A stretch of 64,000 bases of DNA. Source: Hyposmocoma kahamanoa. Taxonomy: Eukaryota; Arthropoda; Insecta; Lepidoptera; Cosmopterigidae. The position numbers were made by a program, and so were the translations under genes. Where the stretch lies: NCBI RefSeq assembly GCF_003589595.1, contig NW_020653715.1, forward strand, positions 3,340,230 through 3,404,229, in the 5' to 3' direction. The notes below the pieces were generated by a model that was not told where the DNA came from, did not search any database, and worked only from the letters and a program-made list of their open reading frames with translations. Positions 1-11,800 of this stretch are shown here, piece after piece (positions within the stretch are counted from its first letter, which is position 1; each line of letters starts with the position of its first letter).

Positions 1-138
1 CATGTTTAGGATGCTGTTGGGGTTGCTTAGGTACTGCAGTGCATCTTAGGATATTAGCCGATAGACCGGACAGTGCCTTACAGAGACATTGGATGTCGGC
101 TGTTATAAACCCTAAACTTGTATATTTTAGTAATTAAC

Positions 139-327
139 GCGTACACAAACGCGTACATACTCATAGCCCCGCACTAGGGAAACACACACATAGACAACCA
201 CAAATTACACCCAAACTCACGAGAGAAATATATGTAGGCTATACAAATACTTCTCCCGGCCCGGGAATCGAACCCGGGACCTCTGCGTGGCAGTGGAGCA
301 TGGTAACCGTTCGGCCACGGAGGCAGT
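139..327 (-). repeat. tRNA-derived SINE (family 1)
   Basis: Read on the minus strand, this begins with a tRNA-like head that has a Pol III A box (TGGCCGAACGG) and B box (GGTTCGATTCC). A conserved tail ending near GTGTGTGCGT follows. The same head and tail recur at 9.36-9.72, 10.56-10.78, 12.68-12.88 and 13.93-14.17 kb, so this is a dispersed retroposon and not a tRNA gene. Confidence 0.85.
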
Positions 328-1277
328 TGAATTAATTATTTGAATTATGTGAATTAATTTTGATTGTATGTATTATTTAGTCGTTTCATTTTATTATTGT
401 ATTATTATTATTATTTAAAATTATTACTAACATAGTTGTAGGGTTTTCTTGTAATGTACTAACACCATGGACCCATGTAGTCTTTAATAAACAATTTTGA
501 ATTTGAATCACGCTAAAGGACCCGTTTAGCATCGCCGGTTGTCTCGATCTTATGATATTAGAATTAAATATTGTGTACAAATGTTTATTTACAAAGAATA
601 ATTTCCTAGAGTATCTTATTCATTCTTCGCACGGATAACTGCCTTACGAATAAGCAGTAGAGTTTACTCAATATGACGACTTGAAGTGTAATTTGCTTGC
701 CTATGAAATAAAGATTAGAAAGTGTTCGTGTTTGAATTAAGCCCCGCCCCCTCAAGCTGTTGACCCTTGTATAGAAAATTATAAATGCAAATTAGACAAG
801 TATGAATGAACTTTGAGGTTGAAGATTAAGGTTATTATTTTTATTGTTTGTCTACTGAATAAGTAAGAAACTAGAGCATCCATTATCATTTTCAATTGTC
901 CATTAGTAAATTTACACCTATCCAATAGAACCATTTTTCGATAGCGTCTTATTCTCTGGATAGAATTTACAGAGCTAAGATTTGTGGGTTGCTACCTTTA
1001 AATCTGTACGAGATATGTAAAGAACTTTAAGTGCCGCCAAACAGTAATTTTTACTACAGAGTATTTTATGATCATTTTAAGCGAAAAATAACAATTAGGC
1101 ATTTAAAATCAATCTTAAGGCACTTCATTTGATCTTCAAGTTCATGTTAAATAAAAAATTAAAAAAATGACAATAGAACTTAAGGTCATTTACCAATGCG
1201 TGATTTTTAGCATTCTAAAGCAATGTTTGTAAAAACAACTAAATTCCAAAATATCAAAGTCCTTCACTGACCTACTT
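328..1277. other. AT-rich intergenic stretch, no gene seen
   Basis: No open frame here resembles a known protein and no structured repeat was recognised. Short ORFs such as 386-580 on the minus strand have no recognisable motif and lie in low-complexity AT-rich sequence. Confidence 0.5.
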
Positions 1278-1443
1278 AGGGTCGTGTTCTAGAACTCTAC
1301 TCGATGCTCAAGTCAGGATTGCACTGGAAACACAAGCACTGGAAATATGACCCTAATGGCGGAACTTGAGTATGATTTCGAGGGCTTTAAACCATACTCA
1401 AATCCTGACTTGAGCATTGAGTAGAGTTCTAGAATACGACTCT
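1278..1443. repeat. Palindromic MITE, copy 1
   Basis: About 165 bp whose two ends are near-perfect inverted copies (AGGGTCGTGTTCTAGAACTC at the left, its complement at the right). TA lies next to both ends, which suggests a Tc1/mariner-type target. A second copy at 9381-9557 sits inside a SINE and so defines the element boundaries. Confidence 0.8.
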
Positions 1444-2159
1444 TAGTGTCTTTGTGAAATAAAATACATTTTAAATAAATCAAATATTAATTTGCACGCT
1501 TTGTTCTGTTTTGCATGACTCTGTTCGATCATCATACGAGTGTAATTGTCGATGCCGGAAATGTTTAAAAATACCATACCATCTCTCAAACGTTACAAAG
1601 TACACAAGTTAACAAAAGTAGCAAAGATAAAAAATATCATCTCTTTAATACGGACATGTATGAGAAGTGATAAAAGATACAAATAGAAAACTCTAAGAAA
1701 TAAAATAACATTTACAGTTTAATATGCAAATATTGAGGCTTTCCATAGCGGTCAATGCACCACACGTAGAGGAATATAAATAAGATTCGAAGTGGGGGAA
1801 TGAACTAAACGAACGTATAACAAACAATATTATCTGTGGTAAACTGTTCTATTATGTACCTCTATGAATACTAATAGAACAAAAACGATTACTGTGTCTA
1901 AAGCTACGAACGCTGTTATCTTCCTTTCCGTATTTTCCTTTCAGTATAGCATTCCTTATATTGACATACATGCTACCTCCGTTTGATGACATCCGTGGTT
2001 GAATGGCTTGCACATGTGGTTTGTGGCTTACACATGGGTTGTCATGGTGTCGCGTAGACATGGGTACCACCGGAATCAAAGAGTCGAATTATCCGATTGA
2101 TGCGAGCATAGTCTATTCCGTTACTTAATCCGATGCGGTATTAACGATTCCGAGGCGTT
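1444..2159. other. Intergenic stretch, nothing recognised
   Basis: AT-rich sequence with only short ORFs. The minus-strand ORF at 1852-2079 has no recognisable domain. Nothing else was identified. Confidence 0.4.
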
Positions 2160-2780
2160 ATTACCTCCGGGTCTTTCCAAGAACTCTATCACACAGTCAA
2201 ACAGGTTGTAAAATCGAGTCAGACAATTGCCTCTTGATAGCCAACGAACTTCAGTATGAAACAACAAACGGTTGAAATCTTCGTCATTAGTAACACTGAT
2301 GAAATAATCTATCAGTCAAAGAGCTGTTACGGATTTTATTGACTGCTTTGATGACATATTGCAGTGATTGAAATAGCCGTTCCCTTAAATTACTAGCAAC
2401 CAAATTTATCTATGAATAACGCAATGTACAGCAAGGACATCTGGAATTTTATTTTTTAAGTACGCTATGAAGCCTTTATGGCACCCTGTCATAGCCGGAG
2501 CGCCATCCGTAGCAACTGGTATAATATTTTTCAAGGGAATCTCTTTCTCATCACAAAACTTTTCCAATGTATTGAATATGGTTTCGCCTTTTGTATGGGT
2601 CTCTAAATTTCTAGCAAACAATAGTTCTTCACATATTTTATCATCTTTAATAAACCTCACGTAAGACAGCAACAATGCTTTATTAGTTGGTGAAGTGGAC
2701 TCATTGAGCTGAATTGAGAATTGACTAGTCCTAAGATGATTGCACTATGATTCTTCAATGTTTTCAGCCATTTCATGATT
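2160..2780 (-). pseudogene. hAT-type (ZBED/SCAND3-like) transposase, middle fragment
   Basis: The minus strand encodes a recognisable stretch of a BED-finger hAT transposase of the kind annotated in animals as ZBED5 or SCAND3-like. An open segment at 2406-2675 contains the block ATDGAPAMTG followed by HCVIHR, which carries one of the catalytic Asp residues. Weaker in-frame matches continue on both sides. Several stops and frameshifts interrupt the frame, so it is a relic. The N-terminal BED-finger piece of the same type lies on the same strand at 6425-6819, with other elements in between. This suggests one element that was split by later insertions. Confidence 0.75.
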
Positions 2781-3194
2781 CATTCATTATTACTCAAAGG
2801 AATTTTTCGGTTAATATCTGCGGCCGATTTATAAAGCACAGTAGTTGGGTGAATATCAACAAATGCATTTTATTGTAAGTTTTGGTGGCGCAATTTTTTT
2901 TTAGATATTCCAGTATCCGAGACTCGTTTGCAATAAAATGAAACATTTCATTTATATATACGTGACCGGGATATAACCATTTCCATTAATTTCAGAGATA
3001 TAAGCAATTAAAAATTTTTCTCGCCACCAATACTTAGAAACGCCACCAAAACGCTTATCGGTTGCACCAGAATTGAATATTGCCACCAAAGTTGGAATAT
3101 ATAAAAAACAAAGACTATTAAGTAAATTTAATTGTGATAAAAATTTGTTTGCCCCTTTAAAACGACGCACAGTTGGAATTTTCTTCTGCTTTTT
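2781..3194. other. Unclassified sequence with GCCACCAAA motifs
   Basis: No gene was recognised. The motif GCCACCAA(A/T) recurs several times at about 3020-3090, and again near 5887 and 6048 with shared flanks. These may be internal repeats of the disrupted hAT element or of an unrecognised repeat. Confidence 0.3.
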
Positions 3195-3462
3195 CTTTTT
3201 AATACCATGTGACGGGACGAACGAGTCATGCGCCTGCTGGTAAGCTACACGCTTGTCCATAACAGTGGCAGTGCCACTCAGAGCTTTAAATAAGCAAAGA
3301 TCTGAGGAGCACTGCCACTGTGCCCGTCACCCTGAGACGTAAGTTGGCAAGTCCCATGTGCCTGTAACTTCACCAGCACTTACCCTTCCAAACCTAACTA
3401 TGCTAACATTACTGCTTGGCGGCAGAAATAGGTAAGGTGGCAGTACTTCCCTGGACTTTAGT
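3195..3462 (-). repeat. Interspersed repeat family 2 (SINE-like), minus copy
   Basis: One of eight copies in the window of a roughly 280-bp repeat. In the plus sense it starts near AGAGCTCCTTGTGAAAGAGTT, has a conserved core around GACGGGCGCAGTGGCAGTGC, and ends in GGTATCATAAAAA. This copy is inverted. Other copies are at 16.0, 20.7, 29.4, 36.1, 38.5, 53.1 and 62.5 kb. Confidence 0.75.
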
Positions 3463-3629
3463 GAATGAATTCATTGTTGTTTTAATTGGCAGTTGAAGAA
3501 CTATGATACACAACGCCATCTCTACGAATGTTTCCTAAAGATAAGTTGTAGAAACCCAAATATTTCCATGAGGACATACGGTAGGTTTGTCCGGACATTG
3601 AGGCTTGATGAGGCATCATCATCATTCAC

Positions 3630-4995
3630 AGACTGATTTCACCTACTGCTGGGTATAGTGCTAGCCGCATTCATTCATGCCCCGCGACGCGCACCATGTC
3701 GTCGACCCACCTTGCAACAGGGCGCCAGACGCATCTTTTGCCCATCCTCGGCCACCAATCAGTCGATGTCTTGTTGGTGGAACAAGACATCGACTGATCT
3801 TGCCTCACTCCTTGCCTAGCTAGGTGTCCCGCCCATTCCCATTTGAGTTCCATGATCCGAGTTCCAGCATCCTGGACTTTCGTCCATCGTCGGATCTCAA
3901 CGTTCGGAACTCGGTGTACAAGGCTGATGCCGAGCATAGCGCGCTTCATGGCCCTCTGTGCAACTCTCAACCTGTATACAGTCTCCTGTGTGAGCGTCCA
4001 CATCTCGTCACCATACGTCATGGCGGGCAGAACACATTGATTAAACAAGCGGGTCTTCAGACACTGTGGAACCTTACCTGATTTAAGGATGTCACCTGAC
4101 TTGCTAAACGCATCCCATCCCAGCTGGATTCTTTTTGAGATCTCTTTAGGCTGATGCTCTTTGCCAAAGGATAGAACATGTCCGAGACAAACGTACTGAT
4201 CGACTCTCTCCAGCCTCTCATTTCCCACCGTGACAGTGGTATTTGACGGACTGGAGGGATTCGCCATAATCTTCGTCTTGGTCATATTCATCCTTAGGCC
4301 AACTCTCAAAGAAGCATCATAAATTTGTTCCAGCATCCTTTGGAGATCATCGAAACTTGCAAATAGCACGAGATCGTCCGCGAATCTTAGGTGAGACAAA
4401 TGGTGTTACACCATTGATGTTAATGCCGCGGTTATCCCATTTAAGGGTTTTTACGACATCCTCAAGTCCTCGTCGGATTGGAACGGGATTGGTTAAATCG
4501 TGAACTCGTACCTGCAGAGCGGCTGAACGGTAGAGCTCCCGGGGCACATCCACGTAGCGGGAATCGATGTGGCAGCGATGAAGAGCGTGGAACACGGCCC
4601 AATGTTTGATACTGTCAAAAGCCTTCTCATAATCGAAGGCCATGACAAGGGGCCGGTTATATTCGAGACATTTCCCCATCAGCTAATTAACCGTGTGGAT
4701 ATGGTCGATGGTTGAGAAGCCGCTCCGAAAGCCAGCCTGCTCAATAGGCTGCGCTTCGTCAAGTTCACTGGTAAGCCAGATGGTCAAAATCTTTATAAAT
4801 AGTTATAAATCTGAGAGAGCAAAGTTTTGCAATGTCGCCTTTTTTGTGGATGGTGGTGACGATGGCATTCTTCCATTGCTCTGGTGTTCGAGCTTCATGA
4901 AGAACTTTGTTGAAAAGTTTCACAAGCACTTTTACCACAGGATTTCCTCCTGCTTTGAGTAGTTGGACTGAAACACCATCATCTCATCATCATCA
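3630..4995 (-). pseudogene. RTE-type LINE reverse transcriptase, 3' fragment
   Basis: Minus-strand coding relic of an RTE-class reverse transcriptase. From N to C it shows a KAFDS block (4347-4679), the catalytic FADDLVLFA box just below 4399, and the conserved RTE C-terminal region with motifs LGHVLSF, TYGDEMW and ELKWEWAGHLAR (3671-4399). Breaks between 4347 and 4399 and upstream of 4680 put the parts in different frames, so it is inactive. The 3' end runs into a short ATC-type repeat near 3612-3630, the sort of simple tail RTE elements carry. It was inserted into the left arm of the foldback element. Confidence 0.85.
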
Positions 4996-5459
4996 GATGA
5001 TGGTGTTGATAAGGCACTGAGTACTAATTTAGAGTTATTACTTTTTCTTCAAATAACCTGAAGAATGAGCCAGTCCTTTTGAACAATTTCGTAATGTACA
5101 CGTTTAATTTGAATATTATTACCGGTAGCTTTTAACGCCAGATGGTGAAATCAATGTCAGTAATGTCATTCCCAAACGACACTGATTGATCTGTAGTTGT
5201 CTTTAAAAATCCTCCAACTACATCCGGGGCACCCGCGATTATTGCGAATGTGGCCATGGCAAGGGTGCCCAGGAGTTGAAGGATTATTAAATAGAACTGC
5301 AGATCAAAGTGTCATTTGGGAACAACATTACTGATATTGATTCGTTTATCTGGCATTGAAACCTGCCATTGATAAAATTAAAATTAAACCTGTAGAAAAT
5401 TACGAAATTGTAGAAAAGACTGGCCTTGGTTTCCTGGTAACATGAATTTTCTTCAGGTT

Positions 5460-5567
5460 GTAAATAAATTTTATTGAATGTCAAGATGTTTCACCACTAT
5501 GATATTCAATTATTTTTTGTGAAATTACTCCACTAGTTAGTTATAATTGTTGTTAAAAAGTTGTTAT
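5460..5567 (+). repeat. SINE family 3 fragment with 11-bp target duplication
   Basis: A fragment containing the block TTTTTTGTGAAATTACTCCACTAGTT, shortened here to GTGAAATTACTCCACTAG, which recurs at 38.7, 43.6 and 59.8 kb. It is flanked by TTCTTCAGGTT at 5449-5459 and 5568-5578. The uninterrupted site in the opposite foldback arm shows that this is a target-site duplication. Confidence 0.75.
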
Positions 5568-5715
5568 TTCTTCAGGTTATTTGGAAAAAGTAACAACTCT
5601 AAATTAGCATTCTGTGCCTTATTTTGCATCAAGCCTCAATGTCTCGATAAACCCACCGCATGTCCTCATGGTAAACATTTGAGTTTCTACAATTTATCTT
5701 CAGAAAACATTACTA

Positions 5716-6424
5716 AAAAACTAACTTTAAAAAAATTAAAAGCTTAAAAATCAAACCGAGACGATTAAATTGTGATAAAATAATGACAAAATTAATCTCA
5801 TAATTTGGTTTCAGAATACGACCTTAGGATAAAACAAAAATTGAGAACAAATGGAGCCAGGAAAACTGAATATTTTTTGTCGCACGTGCCACCAAAGGGC
5901 ATATAATGACTTTTTTGGCGGGAAATGGAACACAGTGCCCATGTTTTTCGATGGCAGGTCCTTATACACGACTAAGGCTTGCACGGGGCAAGAACGTAAT
6001 GGTTTTTAGTTAAACTACTTACCAGTTGCAACCAGTTGAATATTTGCCACCAAAACTACAATTTTCGCGTGGACAAAGTTTGATCAAGTACCCAGTCTCC
6101 CACATACTGGTAATTGCAATACTTTCAATGATTTTAGTTAGTGCTTCTAATAGTGAATAACATACATGGAATTGTTTTTCTTAAAAGCGTACACATTTTA
6201 CCAGAACGACTATTTTACACAATGAAACAGAAAGTGGACACTCCAGCAAAATTGAAAATCGGGACATTAATATTTTTTACTAATTATTATTGTACAATGA
6301 ATTTTCTGAAATTCTTGCCCTAAACTCATTTTACGTCTAATTAGACTATAAAAAAGAAATCATTAATATTTCTTCACTTTACACCTGGTTTCTCAGCCTG
6401 GACTCGCAAAATTTACCCATGAGA
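5716..6424. other. Intergenic stretch, nothing recognised
   Basis: AT-rich. Short GCCACCAAA-containing segments are shared with 3.0-3.1 kb. No coding or RNA feature is supported. Confidence 0.4.
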
Positions 6425-6819
6425 TATTCACCCAGTTATTACTTCCTTTATTGCTGGCAAAATTAACTCTTCTTCGATGTTCTGTGGTTGCCTTTTTGAG
6501 CAATTAACAAGGAGATATTGTACGAAGCTCGAAGTCCGTCGTCATTTTCCTTAGCAGTCGCCGAAAAGAGTTTTGCTACACTTGGCTGAGTATTATGATT
6601 CTTCTCTAGGTCTTGAAAATATGTTACATTCTTGTCTTTCTTATCTGGATGCATTTTATTCAAATGATCTTGCAGTCTTGAAGGCTTCATTGCTTCATTC
6701 GAAAATGTTTTTAGACATAGAAGGCACAAAGGCGACGATGGGTTTGTGGGATTTTCAATGAATCCGAATTTAATATATTCCGCACAGTATTGCCGTCTCT
6801 TCTTTTTTACTTCCGACAT
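6425..6819 (-). pseudogene. hAT transposase N-terminal BED zinc finger fragment
   Basis: A minus-strand open frame of 118 residues (6463-6819) starts with a Met and a basic N-terminus. It contains a BED-type zinc finger: CLLC about residue 33, then DHLNKMH about residue 52, giving a C-x2-C...H-x4-H arrangement. After a frameshift the reading continues as a conserved EELILPAIKEV segment to about 6430 and then stops matching. This is the N-terminus of a ZBED/SCAND3-like hAT transposase, probably the same element as the 2.2-2.8 kb piece. Confidence 0.75.
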
Positions 6820-8196
6820 TGTTTTGTTTTGAGAAATACGTAAGTAAGAGTTGAACTTAAATACTGCTTATCTATTACGTGCGAAACCGCAAATGAAAAT
6901 AAAATAAATATTATATAGGATTGCATAAGCAGCACGCACCGACAGGAATAAGACAAACATACATGAATTCGTTTATCCCATTCGACGCTCAATCGTACTC
7001 AACAAGTAAGAACAAGTAATTTATGAACCAGCCGGTTGATACAGGAATGCACAAATCGGGTTATTTAACAAAAACTTGTTAAAACATTATTGCCCGCGGT
7101 CTATTATCTACGAAAATTCTAAATTTAGGAATAAAATTAAAATTAAATCTAGGAATACTAATAACTATTAAAATGCGAAACTGATTGACATGATTTTTAT
7201 TTTATTTATTCAATAAAACATGTTCACAAGTTGTAGTCGAGAGTCGAGAGCTCAGTCGGTGTCTAAGAGTCTTCCTAGATGAAATTACAAATCTCCCCCT
7301 TAGCCTCTACACAACGCCCCCATTTTTTTTCTGGGTCTCTTACCGCCCTTTAGGCCTGCAGCGCCCAGAAGGGGGCGTTATCGCTCACTTTGGGAAAGGC
7401 TGGTTTAGAGTGACAATTCTAAGGCTGTCTAGTACGAAGGAAAATCAATCGACGATGTAACCTGGCTTTGTAATTCGAACTTATTGTTAGTGTCTATTTA
7501 ATTAAAATATACCTACATAAGACGACATAATTTAAGTACTGAAGCTTTGTGTTTCTTCTCTATCTAATTAAAAGCGATAAATGGCACCAACACGAGTATA
7601 CTAAAACACCTATGGTAAAGTGTTCGATTTAAATATGCTTACCGTATATTATAATATGATAAAAAACTCTATCGTTACATTACAAACTCGATCATCGCTC
7701 CATAGGTTTTGAATTTAGGACCAGTATGGAACAATTCGGAGCGATTTATGTTTGATAGTCAATGGGAAACCAGTACCGATAACGGAAACAGATTCATTAA
7801 GAGGAGTAGGTACCGACAGCGGAGTAAGGTTCAGTGAGTCAAATCACTTTTCGGAGTTGAGATTACCGATGTCTGTGTCGCGATCTCTGCGGTCCCGGGA
7901 AAAACTAAATTTTCTATATTGTCTCAGTTCTGTGTGTTTATTTTCTTTAGTTACTTTGGGATCAGAGCGACGTATGTGATGTGGTTTCTTGTAAGAAAAA
8001 TAATTTTAACGTGTTGATGAATTTGTTATTGGAGGCACAAGATATGAATTTGTATTTTAAAGTGTTAAGGATATCTAATTTGGTATGGAAATTATTAATC
8101 GTTATTATTGTATTATTATTGCTATTTTTCATTAACGACTTCTTAATATTGTGCATGTTCGGTCTCGTATTAGATTTAAATTTTTTTATGATGTAT
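6820..8196. other. Upstream intergenic region, no gene recognised
   Basis: AT-rich sequence with one GC-richer patch at about 7300-7400. An ORF at 7752-7979 encodes no recognisable domain. Nothing here shows conservation with the region upstream of the tandem paralogue; that similarity begins only at about 8197. Confidence 0.4.
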
Positions 8197-8858
8197 TTTT
8201 TTCCAACACAATAACTATTTTTAGGGAAATAAATAAATAAATAAAAATGTTGTCTAATGTTCATTGTTTTTTATATAATTATTTATGCTGTCAATTCGTA
8301 CGAAGCGTTTTGCTTTTTCAGTCATACGAGAACAGTTAAGGAAAGAGGTACTCCTCTGCGCTGTGTCCTGCATTTCCCGGTTAATACAACTTACGCGATC
8401 TTCAAGATTCGAGAGCAGGTATTTGATAGGTGTAACGTCCTTGTATACAAATTCACTTTCCTATTAGGTTGTGTCCCAATTTCAACCTGAAAGGTCGACC
8501 TTCATTAAGGTCAGGTCAGGTCAGGACGTGATGGACAGGATATAATATAAAAACGTTACCCTGTGGTTGGAGATTTACATCAATGGGCAAAATTATGTCC
8601 TTAGCACGTACTAAGACTTACAGTCCAAAGTCGTATGCATTTATTTAAGTACAATTTTTCTAACCGCAAACTGTACAATTTACCCTAACACAAATAGTAG
8701 CACACAATAGTTAATTTAAAAATACTTGAATATTAAGTAGAGATTCCTAATCAATCGGATGTGGATAAATGCTATAAAAACTGGGGATCATATTGAAGTT
8801 GTAAGTAGTCCGAGGACGAATATTGTTGCGCTTAGTGCAGGCAGTACAGCTGGTAATC
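8197..8858 (+). promoter_or_regulatory. FAS gene 1 promoter region, conserved with paralogue
   Basis: This stretch is closely similar to 61690-62326, which lies immediately upstream of the second FAS first exon. The similarity starts at a T-rich CCAACAC(A/T)ATAACTATT motif and runs through to the ATG. It marks the duplicated proximal promoter and 5' untranslated region. An AGGTC-rich patch near 8505-8525 is specific to this copy. Confidence 0.7.
8773..8779 (+). promoter_or_regulatory. TATA box of FAS gene 1
   Basis: TATAAAA lies 86 bp upstream of the ATG at 8859. The paralogue has the same TATAAAA exactly 86 bp upstream of its ATG. Initiation about 25-30 bp downstream would leave a 5' UTR of roughly 55 nt. 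Confidence 0.7.
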
Positions 8859-11800
8859 ATGGCACCTACACCCCAGGAACAAGTGGATGGCCCAGAGATC
8901 GACGGGGAACGCATCGTCATCTCTGGCATGTCTGGACTGTACCCGCAATCCCATCATATCAAACATCTGGAGGATATTCTTTACAACAAGGTAGAGTTCG
9001 ATTGGTACAATGATGTAGTGTTGACATATTTAAAATTATTTATGAAGTTCTTAGATTTTCGTGATTGGAAATGAAACGTTTTTAACCGATTTCCAAAAAA
9101 GGAGGAGGTTCTCAATTCGGTTGCTTTTTTTTGCGTATTTCACGCGAATACTCAGACATTTGAGAACCCATTTTGATAATCCTTTTTTTTGGAAAGGGGG
9201 TACCTCAATAGTGGTCTCATTGAAATTTGAAGAAAATATTCCTCTTTAAAGAGTGGCAAAATGGGTTGAATCCGCTTTATTGGATTTTACACACTTTCCG
9301 TTAACCAATTTCAATAAAACTTGGCAATTTGCCAAGTTCAAGCAAACTTTTGATTTCGTGGGTGCCATGGACACACACATAGGGTCGTATTCTAGAACTC
9401 TACTCAATACTCAGGTCAGGACTTGAGTATGAGTCAAAGCACTAGAAAGCATACTCAAGTCCTTGCCATTAGGGTCGTATTTCCAGTGCTTGAAATCATA
9501 CTCAAGTCTGCTCAAATCCTGACTAGAGCATTGAGTAGAGTTCTGGAATACGACCCTAAGACAACCACAAATTACATCTATACTCACGAGGGAAATAAAT
9601 GTAGGCCGTACAAATATTTCTCTCGGTCCAGGAATCGAACCCGCAGCCTCTGCGTGGCAGTCCTTCATGGTAACTGCGAACGGTTACCTGCCTCCGTGGC
9701 TACGGCCACAGTTACGGAGACAGTTACAAATGTAACTCAAACTAAGTATTTTAATATAAATTAATTATTCTTATAATTATAGTATATTTTAATTTAACCA
9801 AAGAAAATATTTGAATTACGCTCATGTCTACTTGAATACGTAGCGCTGCTCTAACCAACTGAGCTACAAGCCAAGTTATCGAGTTGTCGAAATTCTTCTA
9901 TGTGATCTTTGTAATGGAGTTTTCGGCATTCATTCAGTGACATCTATTGAGAGATATTAGAACCTTCTCACCGCAGCCGGTGCCTTTCCCGGTGTCTCAA
10001 GACAACGTTCATGTCGCTTTTTGATCAATTAAAAATAACAAATTTTAATAACAAAAGGAACGTACAATTTCACAAGACAACTAATTGAAGTAAATAGTTT
10101 TGGAAGTCATGGCAGTGAAAAGCGGTGGCTCAGCATAAATACCGCAGTTTTTCACGGTTTTGGTATTCCGCCAGTGTTGAAAGAGAAGCCACTCATCATC
10201 TCAGACAGTCCTCTGGCGTTATCGTTACTGTGAGGTAGATTGGATATCTATGCGAGATAGACAGCACCCTACGAACATGGCTGCAAATGGTTCAAGGCAG
10301 GAATATTAGTATGCATAGAATTAAATTACTGCTCGAAACGTATCTAGAGACACTATATTAACATTTTGGAGTAAAAGAGGAACCCCTAGAGTGTTGTGCT
10401 CGTTCTTATCAGGGAAGTCAGCACATTGAATGTAAATTTATTTTATTTATGGAATAAACGATTTTTTTACTTTTGACTTTGACTTGGCAAGGTGCTCTTG
10501 AAACTTCTGAGGAAGTTGGGAATAAATGATAAGTATTATACAGTATATATAAGTATATAACTGCCTCCGTGGCCGAACGGCTACCATGCCGGACTGCCAT
10601 GCAGAGGACCTGGGTTCGATTCACAGCCTGGCAGAAATATGTGTACGGCCTACATTTATTTCTCTCGTGAGTTTGGGTGTAATTTGTGGTTGTTTATGTG
10701 TGTGTCAATGGCACCCGCGACACAGAGATTCCCTAGTGCGGGGCTATGTTGAGTGTGTGCGTTATTATCCAATAAAATCATGTTTATTTATTAACTTTAG
10801 CCTTTGCAATATAGGCCATATGTCAGCCGTGATAAACAAGGACCTTTCTACCAAATTTCCCAGTAAATTTTGAAATTCGGGCGCCATTTCTGTCATCTTC
10901 CAGATCACGTTATAGCTTATGCTACAACGGGTATGTTCGCGTCGATGCCAAGGTGGACAGCGCTTAGATTAAGTTCACCTACCCTCATTTCCTTTAACAT
11001 TTATATTGCTATCCTTTTTACTCTGCTGCAACCGAACTACTGTTCGTACTTGGGACAGTCTACAACTAACCGTGCTGGGTAACGTGCGTCTGCCTTGGAC
11101 CACCCATTGACGCTCGTGTAGCCTGTGGATTCACCGCCATATTTGAAAACTTAACGCACTGTGCGTAGTCCTATTTCGCCCGTATGTGAAATACCGCTTG
11201 TGTTTTACTGTGTTATTGTACTGTATTCAAACATTGTTCGGTGATAAATCAAGTGATCATTATCGTAACTGGTAGTCTACTCTGGCTGCCACGGCGCCAA
11301 CGGAATTACTTTAAATCACTCTTCTGTAATATTTTCCAAATACACTTTTCTGGCGTTTTACCTTTCCAGAGTCGACTTAAAGAAAAAAGTTTATTTTTTC
11401 TTCTTTTTCTAGAAAAACCCAGTTACTGCTGACAAATGTCGTTGGAATTTCAATCACCCCGAGGTATCTAATTACACGGGCAAGACGCCTGGACTGGATC
11501 GATTCGACGCGCAATTTTTTAAGGTCCATTATCGGCAGGCGCACGTTATGGACACCCTTAGCAGGAAGTCGCTGGAACAAGCTTTCCAGGCAATCTATGA
11601 TGCTGGTTAGTAGATCGTATGACGTCTTCAGTTTAACATAAGTTTTGTAAGATTTATTGTCAGAAATTGCAATACGACTTTCTGACACATTTACTGATTA
11701 TATATAATACAGTGCAGTACAGTACAGTACAGTACAGTACAGTACAGTACAGTACAGTACAGTACAGTACAGTACAGTACAGTACAGTACAGTACAATAC

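Larger units (their letters stand above)
3525..5715. repeat. Foldback (inverted-repeat) element split by insertions
   Basis: The left arm (about 3525-3612 continuing at 5018-5195) is an imperfect inverted copy of the right arm (about 5298-5457 continuing at 5579-5715), with a loop of about 100 bp. The left arm is interrupted by an RTE LINE fragment (3630-4995). The right arm is interrupted by a SINE fragment flanked by an 11-bp duplication. The arms match at their far ends, at the CCTGAAGAA junction and at the inner ends, so this is one palindromic element that was later broken. Confidence 0.7.

Noticed and set aside
259..327. tRNA gene
   Set aside because: A and B boxes are present, but the same head with the same long tail is repeated at least five times; it is a SINE and the tRNA cloverleaf is not preserved.
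7752..7979. 75-codon ORF as an upstream gene
   Set aside because: No recognisable domain, no paralogous copy near the second FAS gene, and composition like the surrounding non-coding DNA.
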